A stretch of DNA of 42,589 nt from an uncultured bacterium (GTDB lineage: Bacteria; Bacillota; Clostridia; Lachnospirales; Lachnospiraceae): the NCBI GenBank assembly GCA_947647735.1, contig CANSLJ010000032.1, positions 1 to 42,589 on the forward strand, in the 5' to 3' direction. A program made the translations under genes and the position numbers. The notes beneath the pieces are model-generated. The model was not told the DNA's origin, made no database searches, and saw nothing but the letters and a program-made list of their open reading frames with translations. Below, piece after piece: positions 16,135 to 24,791 of the stretch (position 1 is its first letter; each line of letters opens with the position of its first letter).

Positions 16135-16207
16135 GGGCCATTAGCTCAGTTGGTAGAGCAGTAGACTCTTAATCTATTTGTCCAGGGTTCGAGTCCCTGA
16201 TGGCCCA
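16135..16207 (+). tRNA. tRNA-Lys (anticodon CUU)
   Basis: A 73-nt cloverleaf: acceptor GGGCCAT pairs with ATGGCCC plus discriminator A; D-arm GCTC/GAGC; anticodon stem GTAGA/TCTAT around CTCTTAA (anticodon CTT); T-stem CAGGG/CCCTG around TTCGAGT. CCA is not encoded. A weak TTGCGT / CATATT promoter with 17-bp spacing lies just upstream. Confidence 0.97.
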
Positions 16208-16212
16208 TGAAG

Positions 16213-16253
16213 CACTGTTTCTGTAACTTATGTTGTGGGGACGGTGTTTTTTT
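16213..16253 (+). terminator. Terminator after tRNA-Lys
   Basis: CACTGTTTC pairs (with some G-T pairs) with GGGACGGTG, followed by a seven-T tract. It closes the single-tRNA unit. Confidence 0.65.
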
Positions 16254-16379
16254 GTACTTTTTAAAATACATTCCGGTTTTTTTACCCCCCCACTGGACAT
16301 TTTTATTGCAAAGTGATACATTAATAAATGGCGGAAGATTTCTTTCGCTTAAAATTACGGAAAGAGAGGGAGACTCGAA

Positions 16380-16853
16380 ATGGCAAAAAAATCATGGTCT
16401 GTAACAACAGACGAAGGTACTTTTTCAGTTGATCTGAAAGGCAGCAAAGTGAGCATTAATGGCGGCTCTCCAGAAAGATTGAACAGATTTGCTAAAAAGA
16501 CGCATTTTATTGACACGGAATACACTATTCCACTTGGTAACAGAAGCGCAACTCTGGTTATTCAGTCTATGGCATCTCCTGTATTGGCTTATAACGGTGT
16601 AAACTGTGCTACCGGTGAGCCTTGGGAGTATCAGAAGATTCCTGTTTGGGGCTGGATATTCCTTATTATCGATATCATTCTTGCTCCATTCTTCGGATGG
16701 CTGTGGGCATTACTTGCTCTTCTTGTTTCTGCTGTTGTAATAAGAAGCAAAATGAATGTCGGTGTTAAGATCATTCTTTGTATCTTATTGATTGTTGCAG
16801 CAGCAGCTATGGGGTTGATGGTTGGCGCAGCAGTGGGCGTAGCACTTTCATAG
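16380..16853 (+). CDS. Hypothetical small membrane protein
   Basis: A 157-residue protein that I do not recognise. Residues 1-85 are a soluble beta-rich region (WSVTTDEGTFSVDLKGSKVS, TEYTIPLGNRSATLVIQ). Residues 89-112 and 124-156 are hydrophobic and probably form two or three membrane spans, the last very rich in Ala, Gly and Val. GAGAGGGAG precedes the ATG. It stands alone between tRNA-Lys and the AraC gene. Confidence 0.7.
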   Translation: MAKKSWSVTTDEGTFSVDLKGSKVSINGGSPERLNRFAKKTHFIDTEYTIPLGNRSATLVIQSMASPVLAYNGVNCATGEPWEYQKIPVWGWIFLIIDIILAPFFGWLWALLALLVSAVVIRSKMNVGVKIILCILLIVAAAAMGLMVGAAVGVALS

Positions 16854-16947
16854 TACATAGAACAAAAAGCATGTAAAATGAACTTCCGGTGTAGGGCAAT
16901 CCCGTACCGGAAGTTTTATCATTTATTTGAGCAGCAGGGGAACTTTT

Positions 16948-17802
16948 ATGACAAATGTAGATTATGAAAAAACCGGATACCTACACAGCCCCTTCAAGCT
17001 GTTTCACTTAACAGATCATGAAATAAAGACCTATGACTGCCATTATCATGATTTTTATAAGATCCTGCTTTTTTCCTCAGGCGAAGTGGATTATTTTATA
17101 GAGGGAATCACTTATCGACTAGAACCCCGGGACATTGTCCTAATTGGCGCTGGAGATGTACACAGGCCCATCATCCGTTCTGCCGCTCCGTATGAACGAC
17201 TTATACTCTATGTCTCCTCTGAATTTTTAACTTCCTATACAGATGAAAACTATTCTCTCGAGACCTGTTTCCGAAAAAATGATAAAAATGCAAAGTCCTA
17301 CCCCGTACTCCGCTCTTCTTCCTCCTCGGTTCACTCACTTTTCAAGATCTGTGAAAAACTGGAGGCTTCTCTTTCCGATAAGCAATATGCTGCCGCATTA
17401 TACAGCCGCACTCTTCTTCTTCAGTTTCTGATACAACTTAACAGAAGTTTTTTAACTGACTCTTTCCGTTATATTGAAACTGGCTCCTCTAACCAAAAAG
17501 TTACAGAAATACTTCGTTATATCAATGATCATCTGGATGGTGATCTGTCTATTGATGCACTATCTGGGCAGTTTTTTATCAGCCGTCGCTATTTGATGCA
17601 GCTTTTTCAGCAGGAAACCGGTTATAGCCTCGGAAAATATGTCAATGCTAAACGCCTGTTCTCGGCGAGGGATAAAATCCTACATGGTATGTCCTTAGCA
17701 GAAGCCTGCTATTCCTCCGGCTTTCAGCATTACTCTACCTTTACTCGTTCCTACTATCGGATGTTTCAAACTACACCTGGAACATTAAAAAAAGAACTTT
17801 AA
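16948..17802 (+). CDS. AraC-family transcriptional regulator with cupin sensor domain
   Basis: A 284-residue regulator. The N-terminal half is a cupin-type sensing domain (YDCHYHDFYKILLFSSGEVDY, RLEPRDIVLIGAGDVHRP), usually for a sugar or related ligand. Residues about 185-284 carry two helix-turn-helix motifs (LSIDALSGQFFISRRYLMQL; LAEACYSSGFQHYSTFTRSY). AGGGGAAC lies 5 nt before the ATG at 16948, which is preferred over the upstream TTG at 16927. No transport or catabolic operon adjoins it, so the target is unknown. Confidence 0.92.
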   Translation: MTNVDYEKTGYLHSPFKLFHLTDHEIKTYDCHYHDFYKILLFSSGEVDYFIEGITYRLEPRDIVLIGAGDVHRPIIRSAAPYERLILYVSSEFLTSYTDENYSLETCFRKNDKNAKSYPVLRSSSSSVHSLFKICEKLEASLSDKQYAAALYSRTLLLQFLIQLNRSFLTDSFRYIETGSSNQKVTEILRYINDHLDGDLSIDALSGQFFISRRYLMQLFQQETGYSLGKYVNAKRLFSARDKILHGMSLAEACYSSGFQHYSTFTRSYYRMFQTTPGTLKKEL

Positions 17803-18008
17803 CCTTCCATCGAGGAATCCGAATACATATCAAGTAATCCCACAGTCTCATTTGCAGGTCTGCCATATACATAGCAGCATTTATGGTCAACCAGTTTCTC
17901 TTCCTCCTGCAACTCGTTAAAATTAACGCTCATTCTCCATGCTCCCATCTCCATTTCACTGTCCAAATGTCGTAAAACCTCTTCTATCATTTTTTCCTGC
18001 TCATCCAT
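17799..18008 (-). CDS. Small hypothetical protein
   Basis: A 69-residue protein from the ATG at 18008 (MDEQEKMIEEV), with a weak GTGGGG ribosome site; a GTG 5 codons upstream is possible. It is acidic and helical at the N-terminus, then VNFNELQEEEKLVDHKC and VYGRPANETVGLLDMYS. No family recognised. It overlaps the 3' end of the AraC gene by 4 bp, tail to tail. Confidence 0.55.
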   Translation of the reverse strand: MDEQEKMIEEVLRHLDSEMEMGAWRMSVNFNELQEEEKLVDHKCCYVYGRPANETVGLLDMYSDSSMEG

Positions 18009-18072
18009 ACTGTTGTACCCCACTTTTTATTAAGTCAAATAGGAAAGAGTTCTTCCCTTTGCACATTATAAA

Positions 18073-18098
18073 CGGGATAACAGTTTCCCGTTATCCCG
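18073..18098 (-). terminator. Terminator after ilvE
   Basis: CGGGATAAC and GTTATCCCG form a perfect 9-bp stem with an 8-nt loop, followed on the minus strand by TTTATAAT. It lies 17 bp past the ilvE stop. Confidence 0.65.
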
Positions 18099-18114
18099 CT
18101 AAAATATTCTATCC

Positions 18115-19140
18115 TTACAGGATTGTCTTAATCCAGCCTTCCGGTGCTTCCAGTTTACCCATCTGAATCCCTGTCAAGGTATCATACAATTTCTTTGTCA
18201 CGGGCCCCATTTCATCCATTCCGCTAGGCAGGCAGATTTCTTTTCCATGATCTACAATCTTACCGACGGGAGAAATAACTGCCGCTGTTCCACAAAGACC
18301 ACACTCCGCAAAATTTTTCACTTCGTCCAGCAGGACTTCTCTCTCTTCTACTTCCATTCCCAGATAATGCTGTGCAACATAGATAAGGGAACGTCTTGTA
18401 ATAGAAGGAAGGATACTGCTTGACTTCGGTGTGACCAGCTTATTATCCTTCGTAATGAAAATAAAGTTTGCACCACCAGTCTCTTCCACTTTCGTTCTTG
18501 TCTGAGGGTCCAGATACATATTCTCCGCGTAGCCCTCTTCATGAGCTGTCACAATCGCATGCAGGCTCATAGCATAGTTTAGTCCAGCTTTAATATGTCC
18601 TGTGCCATTTGGCGCCGCACGGTCAAAGTCACTCACTTTAATTGTCAACGGTTTTGCACCGCCTTTAAAATAAGGCCCTACTGGTGTTACAAAAATACGG
18701 AACATATATTCATCAGCCGGCTTTACACCAATCACAGGATTTGTTCCCATCATATAAGGACGGATATATAGCGTTGCTCCGGAACCAAAGGGAGGCACAT
18801 AAGCTGCATTTTCTTTTACTACTTGCACGACAGCATCAACAAATCTATCCTCAGGGAATATCGGCATCTCCAGCCTTCTCGCGGAATCTGCCATTCTCGC
18901 CGCATTTAAATCCGGACGAAAACATACTATATGCCCATCTTCTGTTGTGTAAGCCTTCAACCCTTCAAAAATCGTCTGGGCATACTGGAAAACACCCGCA
19001 CACTCATTTAGAACGATATTAGCATCTGTGACAACAGCACCTGCATCCCATGCTCCATCTTTATAGTTGGAAACAAATCTTGCATCTGTTTGAATATAGC
19101 CAAAGCCAAGATTTGACCAGTCAAGTTGCTTTTTTTCCAT
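18115..19140 (-). CDS. ilvE: Branched-chain amino acid aminotransferase
   Basis: A 341-residue class IV PLP aminotransferase of the BCAT2-like length group, catalysing the last step of Val/Leu/Ile synthesis and the first of their breakdown. Visible features are the N-terminal QTIFEGLKAY, the substrate loop YIRPYMMGTNPVIGV, the PLP-lysine region HIKAGLNYAMSLHA, VEETGGANFIFI and the phosphate-binding LPSITRRSLI. AGGAGG precedes the ATG. Monocistronic; no T-box leader is evident in the 120 bp upstream. Confidence 0.95.
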   Translation of the reverse strand: MEKKQLDWSNLGFGYIQTDARFVSNYKDGAWDAGAVVTDANIVLNECAGVFQYAQTIFEGLKAYTTEDGHIVCFRPDLNAARMADSARRLEMPIFPEDRFVDAVVQVVKENAAYVPPFGSGATLYIRPYMMGTNPVIGVKPADEYMFRIFVTPVGPYFKGGAKPLTIKVSDFDRAAPNGTGHIKAGLNYAMSLHAIVTAHEEGYAENMYLDPQTRTKVEETGGANFIFITKDNKLVTPKSSSILPSITRRSLIYVAQHYLGMEVEEREVLLDEVKNFAECGLCGTAAVISPVGKIVDHGKEICLPSGMDEMGPVTKKLYDTLTGIQMGKLEAPEGWIKTIL

Positions 19141-19262
19141 AACTTTCTCCTCCTTTGCAACTATCTGTCTCTCACTTTCGGGGAACAGCGTATTTATTTC
19201 TTTTTATCTTAGTATAACCTCTGCGATTTGTCCAGATAAAGAACTTATTTTTATACAAAACT

Positions 19263-19526
19263 TCAGCTCCTCTGAACAGCCATCCCCTCATTCCTCGCCA
19301 TAATCCGCCTTGCTTCTTCTTTTGGCACTTTCGTGCTCCACCTGCAGATCGGACAGTAGACATAATATGTCCTGTGAAAAGGAATGATCGGAATGAAAAA
19401 CAACGTAAACCAGGATGTAGTTTTCAAAAGCCTCCAGGTGCTGTCATTATTGCACCTGTTACAGTGCAGATAATCCACACTCCCCAATTCCTTATTGATA
19501 TCTCGAAGTCCCCATATAATAAACAT
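19263..19526 (-). CDS. Small zinc-ribbon protein
   Basis: An 87-residue protein with two CxxC pairs (HCNRC, Cys22/25; YCPIC, Cys58/61) around a short hydrophobic stretch (FTLFFIPIIPF). This is a common zinc-ribbon layout in Firmicutes in which the hydrophobic part may touch the membrane. AGGAGAGAAA precedes the ATG. Specific role unknown. Confidence 0.75.
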   Translation of the reverse strand: MFIIWGLRDINKELGSVDYLHCNRCNNDSTWRLLKTTSWFTLFFIPIIPFHRTYYVYCPICRWSTKVPKEEARRIMARNEGMAVQRS

Positions 19527-19626
19527 TTTCTCTCCTTAGCCTGTTGCCATTTTATCATATTCAGCTAATTCCCATTTTACCACTTTATTTCAATTAGTCC
19601 ATATATAATGTCCTCAACACATGTGC

Positions 19627-20502
19627 CTAATTTGTAAGTTCTTTCTCCCTTAAAAACATGCCTGTATTTTTCACCACATCAAACCGCCCAGAAAACCAGT
19701 CACATTTACAAAGAAAAGCGTAATAAATGTTCCTGCCGCAGCCATTTAATGTCTCAAAGTTTGCCTGCCCTTTCGACAAAATCACATCCGCCTGCTCCAG
19801 AGCTTTTCCCGCCTCTTCACTCAGCATACTCTCTACCGTTCCACCCACGCCATTTCCATTAGAAATAACCTTTGCCACATCACAGATTCCAACTTCCTCT
19901 GCATCTTCCATTGTCGCGTCATTCAGAACCTCTTCCCCCCGCACCATAACACATACATCCAAGTGGGGAAATCGCTTTTTCAATTCCCTGATCAACAGCT
20001 TATCCAACACAATCTCTCCACAGTTATCCGCCAGTAACAAAAATCTTTTCCCTTCCCCGCAGTCCTTTAAAAAGCTTTCATATATCTCTTTGTCAAGAAT
20101 GTTTTTTCCCTCATCCTGAAACAATTCTAAAAATACCTTTTTCTCAACATTCTGCATAGCCCCAAAATCAATGTAATTTCCGATCCGTGCATAAACCAAT
20201 GCCTGTGCCAAAGAATCCTCCGCCGTCAGGATCTTCTCATATAACTCGTCCTCCATAGCCAGCACATATGAATTATATTCCTTTTTTATCTCCGAAAAGT
20301 CCTTGATATCCCCAAAGTATTGTTTATATACTTGATTAAACAAATATACTAAATAAGGCGAACTCGCCTCATCTTCACTTTCCCCGATGATCTTCGTAAC
20401 CTCTTTCATATACGCTGTTTTCTTCTCCTCATCTGTAAATTTCAAAAGCCTTCCCTGCTGCTTATCTACAAGGCAGCGGATACACATACTGTTTAAACGC
20501 AT
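19627..20502 (-). CDS. DUF89 / ARMT1-like metal-dependent phosphatase
   Basis: A 291-residue member of the DUF89 damage-control phosphatase group, which removes phosphate from harmful sugar or cofactor phosphates using a metal. Diagnostic segments are the N-terminal CIRCLVDKQQGR, LLADNCGEIVLDKLLIREL (metal ligands Asp/Asn), VMVRGEEVLNDATMEDA and ADVILSKGQANFETL. The N-terminal CxxC matches the bacterial/archaeal subgroup. The ATG at 20502 has AGGAG 8 nt upstream; the 20-codon extension to 20562 is not needed. Confidence 0.85.
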   Translation of the reverse strand: MRLNSMCIRCLVDKQQGRLLKFTDEEKKTAYMKEVTKIIGESEDEASSPYLVYLFNQVYKQYFGDIKDFSEIKKEYNSYVLAMEDELYEKILTAEDSLAQALVYARIGNYIDFGAMQNVEKKVFLELFQDEGKNILDKEIYESFLKDCGEGKRFLLLADNCGEIVLDKLLIRELKKRFPHLDVCVMVRGEEVLNDATMEDAEEVGICDVAKVISNGNGVGGTVESMLSEEAGKALEQADVILSKGQANFETLNGCGRNIYYAFLCKCDWFSGRFDVVKNTGMFLREKELTN

Positions 20503-20667
20503 AATCTTCTCCTGCTCTCTCTTCTTATATGTTTTTATACCTAACTTCTCAAAACGAATCATGTCAAATCATTACTGTTTTGTTGCCTTTATTATAACTA
20601 TATACGTAGACATAATCAATCATTTTGTCTCGACCAATGCATAGTCGTTAGACGGCACAATCCCCTC

Positions 20668-20696
20668 TTGCATTCCCCCACCAAAAGCGCTATACT
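20668..20696 (+). promoter_or_regulatory. Sigma-A-type promoter of the FAD-GT2-GT2-DegT operon
   Basis: TTGCAT (20668-20673) and TATACT (20691-20696) are spaced by exactly 17 bp and lie 40 nt before the first ATG at 20736. Confidence 0.75.
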
Positions 20697-20735
20697 AAGC
20701 ATACTATTCTCAGAAAAGAAAAAGGCGGGTTTCAC

Positions 20736-21878
20736 ATGCCACAGTATTACGACAAGATTATCATCGGCGCAGGACTCTACGGCTTATACGCCGCTGATTT
20801 TTGTGCCCGAAAAGATGAACATATCCTTGTCCTGGAGTATGATGACTCTCCCTTTCAAAGAGCAACCTATATTAATCAAGCAAGAGTCCATATGGGGTAT
20901 CACTACCCCAGAAGCCTTACCACCGCAATAAAATCTGCCGGATATTTTCGAAGATTCTATGAAGACTTTAATTTTTGTATTCATGACTGTTTTGACCAGG
21001 TATATGCCACTTCGGAAAAATTTTCATGGACAAATGCCCGGCAGTTTCAAGAGTTCTGTAGAGCTGCAGGCATTAAATGCCTGGAAACATCCTCCGAAAG
21101 ATACTTTAATCCCGGTATGTGCGATGGTGCTTTTTTAACAGAAGAATATACTTATGACGCAAAAATACTTCAGAAATATTATGAAGATAGATTACAAGAA
21201 TGCCGTAATGTGGACATGCTGTTCGACGTCAGAATAGAAAAAATCCAAAAAGACGGAGCTCTTTTCCATATTTCCTTGGAAAGCGAAAAGTCTTTTGATA
21301 CCTCTTTCGTCCTGAATTCCACTTATGCTTCTGTCAATCAGATCATCGATAAAACAGAAGGCATTGAAAAAAGCTTTTATGATATTAAATATGAACTTTG
21401 TGAGATCATCCTCTGCAAACCTTCTGGCACCTTAAAGGGTACCGGAATCACAGTGATGGACGGCCCCTTCTTTTCTATTATGCCCTTTGGAAAAACGGGA
21501 CTCCATTCTCTGACATCTGTTACGTTCACACCTCATATGACAAGTTATGACACCAGACCTGCCTTTCATTGTCAAAAGGGGCTTGAAACAGACCTCAGGG
21601 GATGCTCGCCTGAAAAGCTTGGAAACTGTAATACCTGTATCCATAAGCCGGCCTCCGCCTGGCCTTATATGTCCCATCTGGCGGATAAATACTTAAAACC
21701 AGAATATGCTTATTCTTATGTGAACTCCCTGTATAGCATGAAGCCTATTTTAAAGAGTTCCGAGGTAGACGATTCCAGACCTACGGCAATCCGTATTCTA
21801 AGTAAATCGCCCGTTTTTATCAGTGTATTATCCGGTAAGATCAATACAGTGTATGATCTCGATGAATATTTAAATTAA
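20736..21878 (+). CDS. FAD-dependent oxidoreductase (DAO-like)
   Basis: A 380-residue flavoprotein. The N-terminal Rossmann fold has the dinucleotide signature IIIGAGLYGLYAA (residues 8-20) and an acidic strand end (ILVLEYD), followed by INQARVHMGYHYPRS. C-terminal parts include CNTCIHKPASAW and TVYDLDEYLN. The substrate is unknown. First gene of a four-gene operon with two glycosyltransferases and a sugar aminotransferase-type enzyme, so oxidation of a sugar or glycan precursor is a reasonable guess. AGGCGGG precedes the ATG. Confidence 0.8.
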   Translation: MPQYYDKIIIGAGLYGLYAADFCARKDEHILVLEYDDSPFQRATYINQARVHMGYHYPRSLTTAIKSAGYFRRFYEDFNFCIHDCFDQVYATSEKFSWTNARQFQEFCRAAGIKCLETSSERYFNPGMCDGAFLTEEYTYDAKILQKYYEDRLQECRNVDMLFDVRIEKIQKDGALFHISLESEKSFDTSFVLNSTYASVNQIIDKTEGIEKSFYDIKYELCEIILCKPSGTLKGTGITVMDGPFFSIMPFGKTGLHSLTSVTFTPHMTSYDTRPAFHCQKGLETDLRGCSPEKLGNCNTCIHKPASAWPYMSHLADKYLKPEYAYSYVNSLYSMKPILKSSEVDDSRPTAIRILSKSPVFISVLSGKINTVYDLDEYLN

Positions 21879-21906
21879 GATATTAGAAACCTGTAAGAGG
21901 TCCAAC

Positions 21907-22848
21907 ATGAAAGAAAAAAAATTTATTTCGCTGGTTATTTATCTCCATAATAACAGCACTGAACTGGAACAATTTCTTGATCAGGTGCTTCCTGTGTGTA
22001 ATCGAAAGTTCGAACAGTTTGAGCTGGTCTGTGTGGATGATTTCTGCAGCGATGATACGATGGATATCCTCCGGGAATATATAAACCGGAATCATATAAA
22101 TACTATGGTAAATGTGGTTCATATGAGTTTTTTCCACGGACTGGAAAGTTCCATGAACGCAGGCCGGGATCTCGCTATTGGAGATTTCGTTTATGAGTTT
22201 GATCATATTTTTGTAGATTATGATCCAGAACTCATTATCCGCCTCTATGATAAACTTCTTGAAGGAAATGATATCGTTGCCGCAGGCAGACGAGGAAAGC
22301 TTCAACTTACCTCCCGCCTGTTTTATATGCTTTATAACAAGACCAGCAGGGGCAGCGGCAGGATCGGCCCAGAAACATTCCGTCTGGTATCCCGCAGAGC
22401 TATCAATCGTATTAAGGCTATGGGACAGTACATCCCTTACCGAAAAGCAGTTTACATGAACTGTGGGCTTCGTGCAGCAACGATCAGTTATGACTGCATA
22501 AATAAAGAAGTGAAACAACTGCGCAAGGCCGCATCCTCAGAGCGTACTTCTCTTGCTTTTGATTCCTTTATTTACTTCACCAATGTCATGGAACGGATCT
22601 CTACGATCATTTCCGCCGCATTTTTACTCTTATCGGTGGGGATGGGACTTTACACGATTTCTGATATTTTTAACAAAAATAAACCCGTGGAGGGGTGGCT
22701 TTCCACTATGAGTTTTCTATCTCTTGGATTTTTTGGGGTATTCGCTCTACTCACTATTATTTTAAAATATTTATCCGTTATGCTGAATCTGATTTTTAAA
22801 CAACAACAATATCTAGTTTCAGATATAGAAAAGATCGTAAATGATTGA
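21907..22848 (+). CDS. Membrane-anchored GT2 glycosyltransferase
   Basis: A 313-residue family 2 glycosyltransferase. GT-A features are ISLVIYLHNNSTELEQFL, ELVCVDDFCSDDTMDIL and the acidic VYEFDHIFVDYDPE. The C-terminal 80 residues hold two hydrophobic spans (about 230-255 and 268-292), as in polyprenyl-phosphate glycosyltransferases of the DPM1/GtrB/ArnC type. AAGAGGT precedes the ATG. It lies 28 bp after the FAD gene and 13 bp before the second GT2. Confidence 0.88.
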   Translation: MKEKKFISLVIYLHNNSTELEQFLDQVLPVCNRKFEQFELVCVDDFCSDDTMDILREYINRNHINTMVNVVHMSFFHGLESSMNAGRDLAIGDFVYEFDHIFVDYDPELIIRLYDKLLEGNDIVAAGRRGKLQLTSRLFYMLYNKTSRGSGRIGPETFRLVSRRAINRIKAMGQYIPYRKAVYMNCGLRAATISYDCINKEVKQLRKAASSERTSLAFDSFIYFTNVMERISTIISAAFLLLSVGMGLYTISDIFNKNKPVEGWLSTMSFLSLGFFGVFALLTIILKYLSVMLNLIFKQQQYLVSDIEKIVND

Positions 22849-22861
22849 GGAAACATAATCA

Positions 22862-23605
22862 ATGGAACAAACTATAACCACTATTAATATCTTATTCCCC
22901 GTATTAAACGAACGGCTCCGACTCGAAAAGGGCATCCATAAAACCATTGCCTACGTCCGGGAAAACCTCTCCATACCTTGCCAACTCACAATTCTGGACA
23001 ACGGTTCCGATGATGAAACGCCAGATATCGGAAAGGCCCTTGCCGAAAAATATCCTGAGGTTTCTTATGTACGTGTTGGTGAACGCGGCGTAGGTGTGGC
23101 TTTCCGCAAAGGCATTGCCCTGAATGAATGCTCTCTTGTCGGGTATATGGATATTGATCTTTCCACAGATATCAAACATCTGGGACAGGCAGTTTCTATG
23201 TTTCAAAAAGATAACGACCTGCAATACATTAACGGAAGCCGTTTTGCCAAAACCTCTGACACCAGAGGACGGAAATGGTACCGGAAGATTACATCCAAAG
23301 GACTTGTCTTTTTGTTAAAAACAGTTTTTCATATGAAAGCTACCGATGCGGTATGCGGTTTTACATTTCTGCGAAAAGATGCCGCCGAAAAATTAGTTAC
23401 GGCATGCGGCAATGATAACGGATGGTTTTATACCATAGAATTCCTTCTGCGTGCAGAACGTATGGGAATGCGCATCTATGATATGCCAGTAGAATGGCAG
23501 GAAGATTATAACACCACTGTTAAACTATTTAAAACAATCAAAAACTACCTGATTCAGATGCGGCGCCTTCATAAAGAATTTTGTCGGGAAGATAGGATGA
23601 AATAA
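22862..23605 (+). CDS. GT2 glycosyltransferase (dolichyl-phosphate-mannose-synthase-like)
   Basis: A 247-residue soluble GT2 enzyme. LTILDNGSDDETPDIG and GYMDIDLSTDIKH carry the nucleotide-sugar and metal-binding acids; INGSRFAKTSDTRGRKWYR and DAVCGFTFLRKDAAEKL match the DPM1 pattern. It lacks the C-terminal membrane spans of the preceding gene, so the two GT2s may act in sequence or as a pair. GAGGAAACATAATCA precedes the ATG. Confidence 0.88.
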   Translation: MEQTITTINILFPVLNERLRLEKGIHKTIAYVRENLSIPCQLTILDNGSDDETPDIGKALAEKYPEVSYVRVGERGVGVAFRKGIALNECSLVGYMDIDLSTDIKHLGQAVSMFQKDNDLQYINGSRFAKTSDTRGRKWYRKITSKGLVFLLKTVFHMKATDAVCGFTFLRKDAAEKLVTACGNDNGWFYTIEFLLRAERMGMRIYDMPVEWQEDYNTTVKLFKTIKNYLIQMRRLHKEFCREDRMK

Positions 23606-23681
23606 AGATATCATTACTTTGATTTAAGTATCTGATAAAATAACCAAATATAAATTGAGATATAATATAAGGAAAAAAATC

Positions 23682-24776
23682 ATGCTGAAAAGAATTGATC
23701 TGTCCAGAGACTACGAAAAGCATAAACAGGAATATATGACTGCCATTGAAGCTGTCTGTAATGAAACCGCTTTTTCCGGCGGAAAATTTGCTGACAAATT
23801 TGACAAAGAATTTGCCCGCTTTTGCTCTGTTCCATATGCGGCAGGCGTCAACAACGGCACCTCAGCACTGCACTGCGCCATGATGGCACTTGGCATCGGA
23901 AGGGGCGACGAAGTGATTGTTCCCGCCAACACCTATATCGCTACAGCATGGGGCGTTACCTACACGGGTGCCACGCCAGTTTTTGTAGACTGTACCGCCG
24001 ACACCTGGGAGATTGATCCGGATAAGATAGAAGAAAAGATCACAATCAGAACAAAAGCGATCATCGGCGTACATCTTTACGGACAACCTTTTGAGTTTGG
24101 CAAAGTAAGAGCTCTTGCAGATAAATACGGGCTGTTTGTAGTAGAAGACTGCGCACAGGCTCACGGTGCTCTTTATGATGGAAAACCTGTGGGCAGCCTC
24201 GGGGATCTGGGATGCTTCAGCTTTTATCCCGGTAAGAATCTTTATGCTTTCGGTGAAGGCGGCAGCGTAACCTGCCATAAAAGAGAATATTTTGATGCCA
24301 TTACAACGATAAAAAATCAGGGATGCCAAATTCGTTATTATCATGATGTGATTGGATATAATTACCGTCTGGAAGGACTTCAGGGTGCTGTACTCAGCGT
24401 CAGCTTAAAATATCTGCCTGAATGGACAAAGTGCCGGCAGGAAATTGGCAGACACTACCATAAAGAGATCACAAATCCTGCTATCACGATGCAAGTACAC
24501 CCCGAAAATACAGATCCTGTATTCCATCTTTTCGTTATTACCGTAAAAGATCCGGAAAATTTTGTGGCTTATATGAAAAATAAAGATATTGAATGTCACA
24601 GACACTATCCCGTTCCCTGTCATTTACAGAAGGCTTATGCCGATTTAGATTATAGGAAAGGCGATTGTCCCAATGCAGAATATCTTGCAAGTCATTGTGT
24701 AACCCTGCCGCTTTTTCCGGAGATGACCGAAGATGAGACAGAGATTGTCATCAGGGCCTGCAATGAATATATTTAA
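23682..24776 (+). CDS. DegT/DnrJ/EryC1/StrS-family aminotransferase
   Basis: A 364-residue PLP enzyme that transaminates nucleotide-linked keto-sugars. The fold-type I signature is complete: NNGTSALHCAMMALGIG, VVEDCAQAHGA (Asp156) and the Schiff-base lysine in SFYPGKNLYAFGEGG (Lys185). The ATG at 23682 has AAGGA upstream; a frame from 23655 is 9 codons longer but lacks a ribosome site. Last gene of the operon, after a 76-bp gap. Together with the FAD enzyme it suggests oxidation then amination of a sugar, followed by transfer. Confidence 0.9.
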   Translation: MLKRIDLSRDYEKHKQEYMTAIEAVCNETAFSGGKFADKFDKEFARFCSVPYAAGVNNGTSALHCAMMALGIGRGDEVIVPANTYIATAWGVTYTGATPVFVDCTADTWEIDPDKIEEKITIRTKAIIGVHLYGQPFEFGKVRALADKYGLFVVEDCAQAHGALYDGKPVGSLGDLGCFSFYPGKNLYAFGEGGSVTCHKREYFDAITTIKNQGCQIRYYHDVIGYNYRLEGLQGAVLSVSLKYLPEWTKCRQEIGRHYHKEITNPAITMQVHPENTDPVFHLFVITVKDPENFVAYMKNKDIECHRHYPVPCHLQKAYADLDYRKGDCPNAEYLASHCVTLPLFPEMTEDETEIVIRACNEYI

Positions 24777-24791
24777 CATATTATTGTTCTT

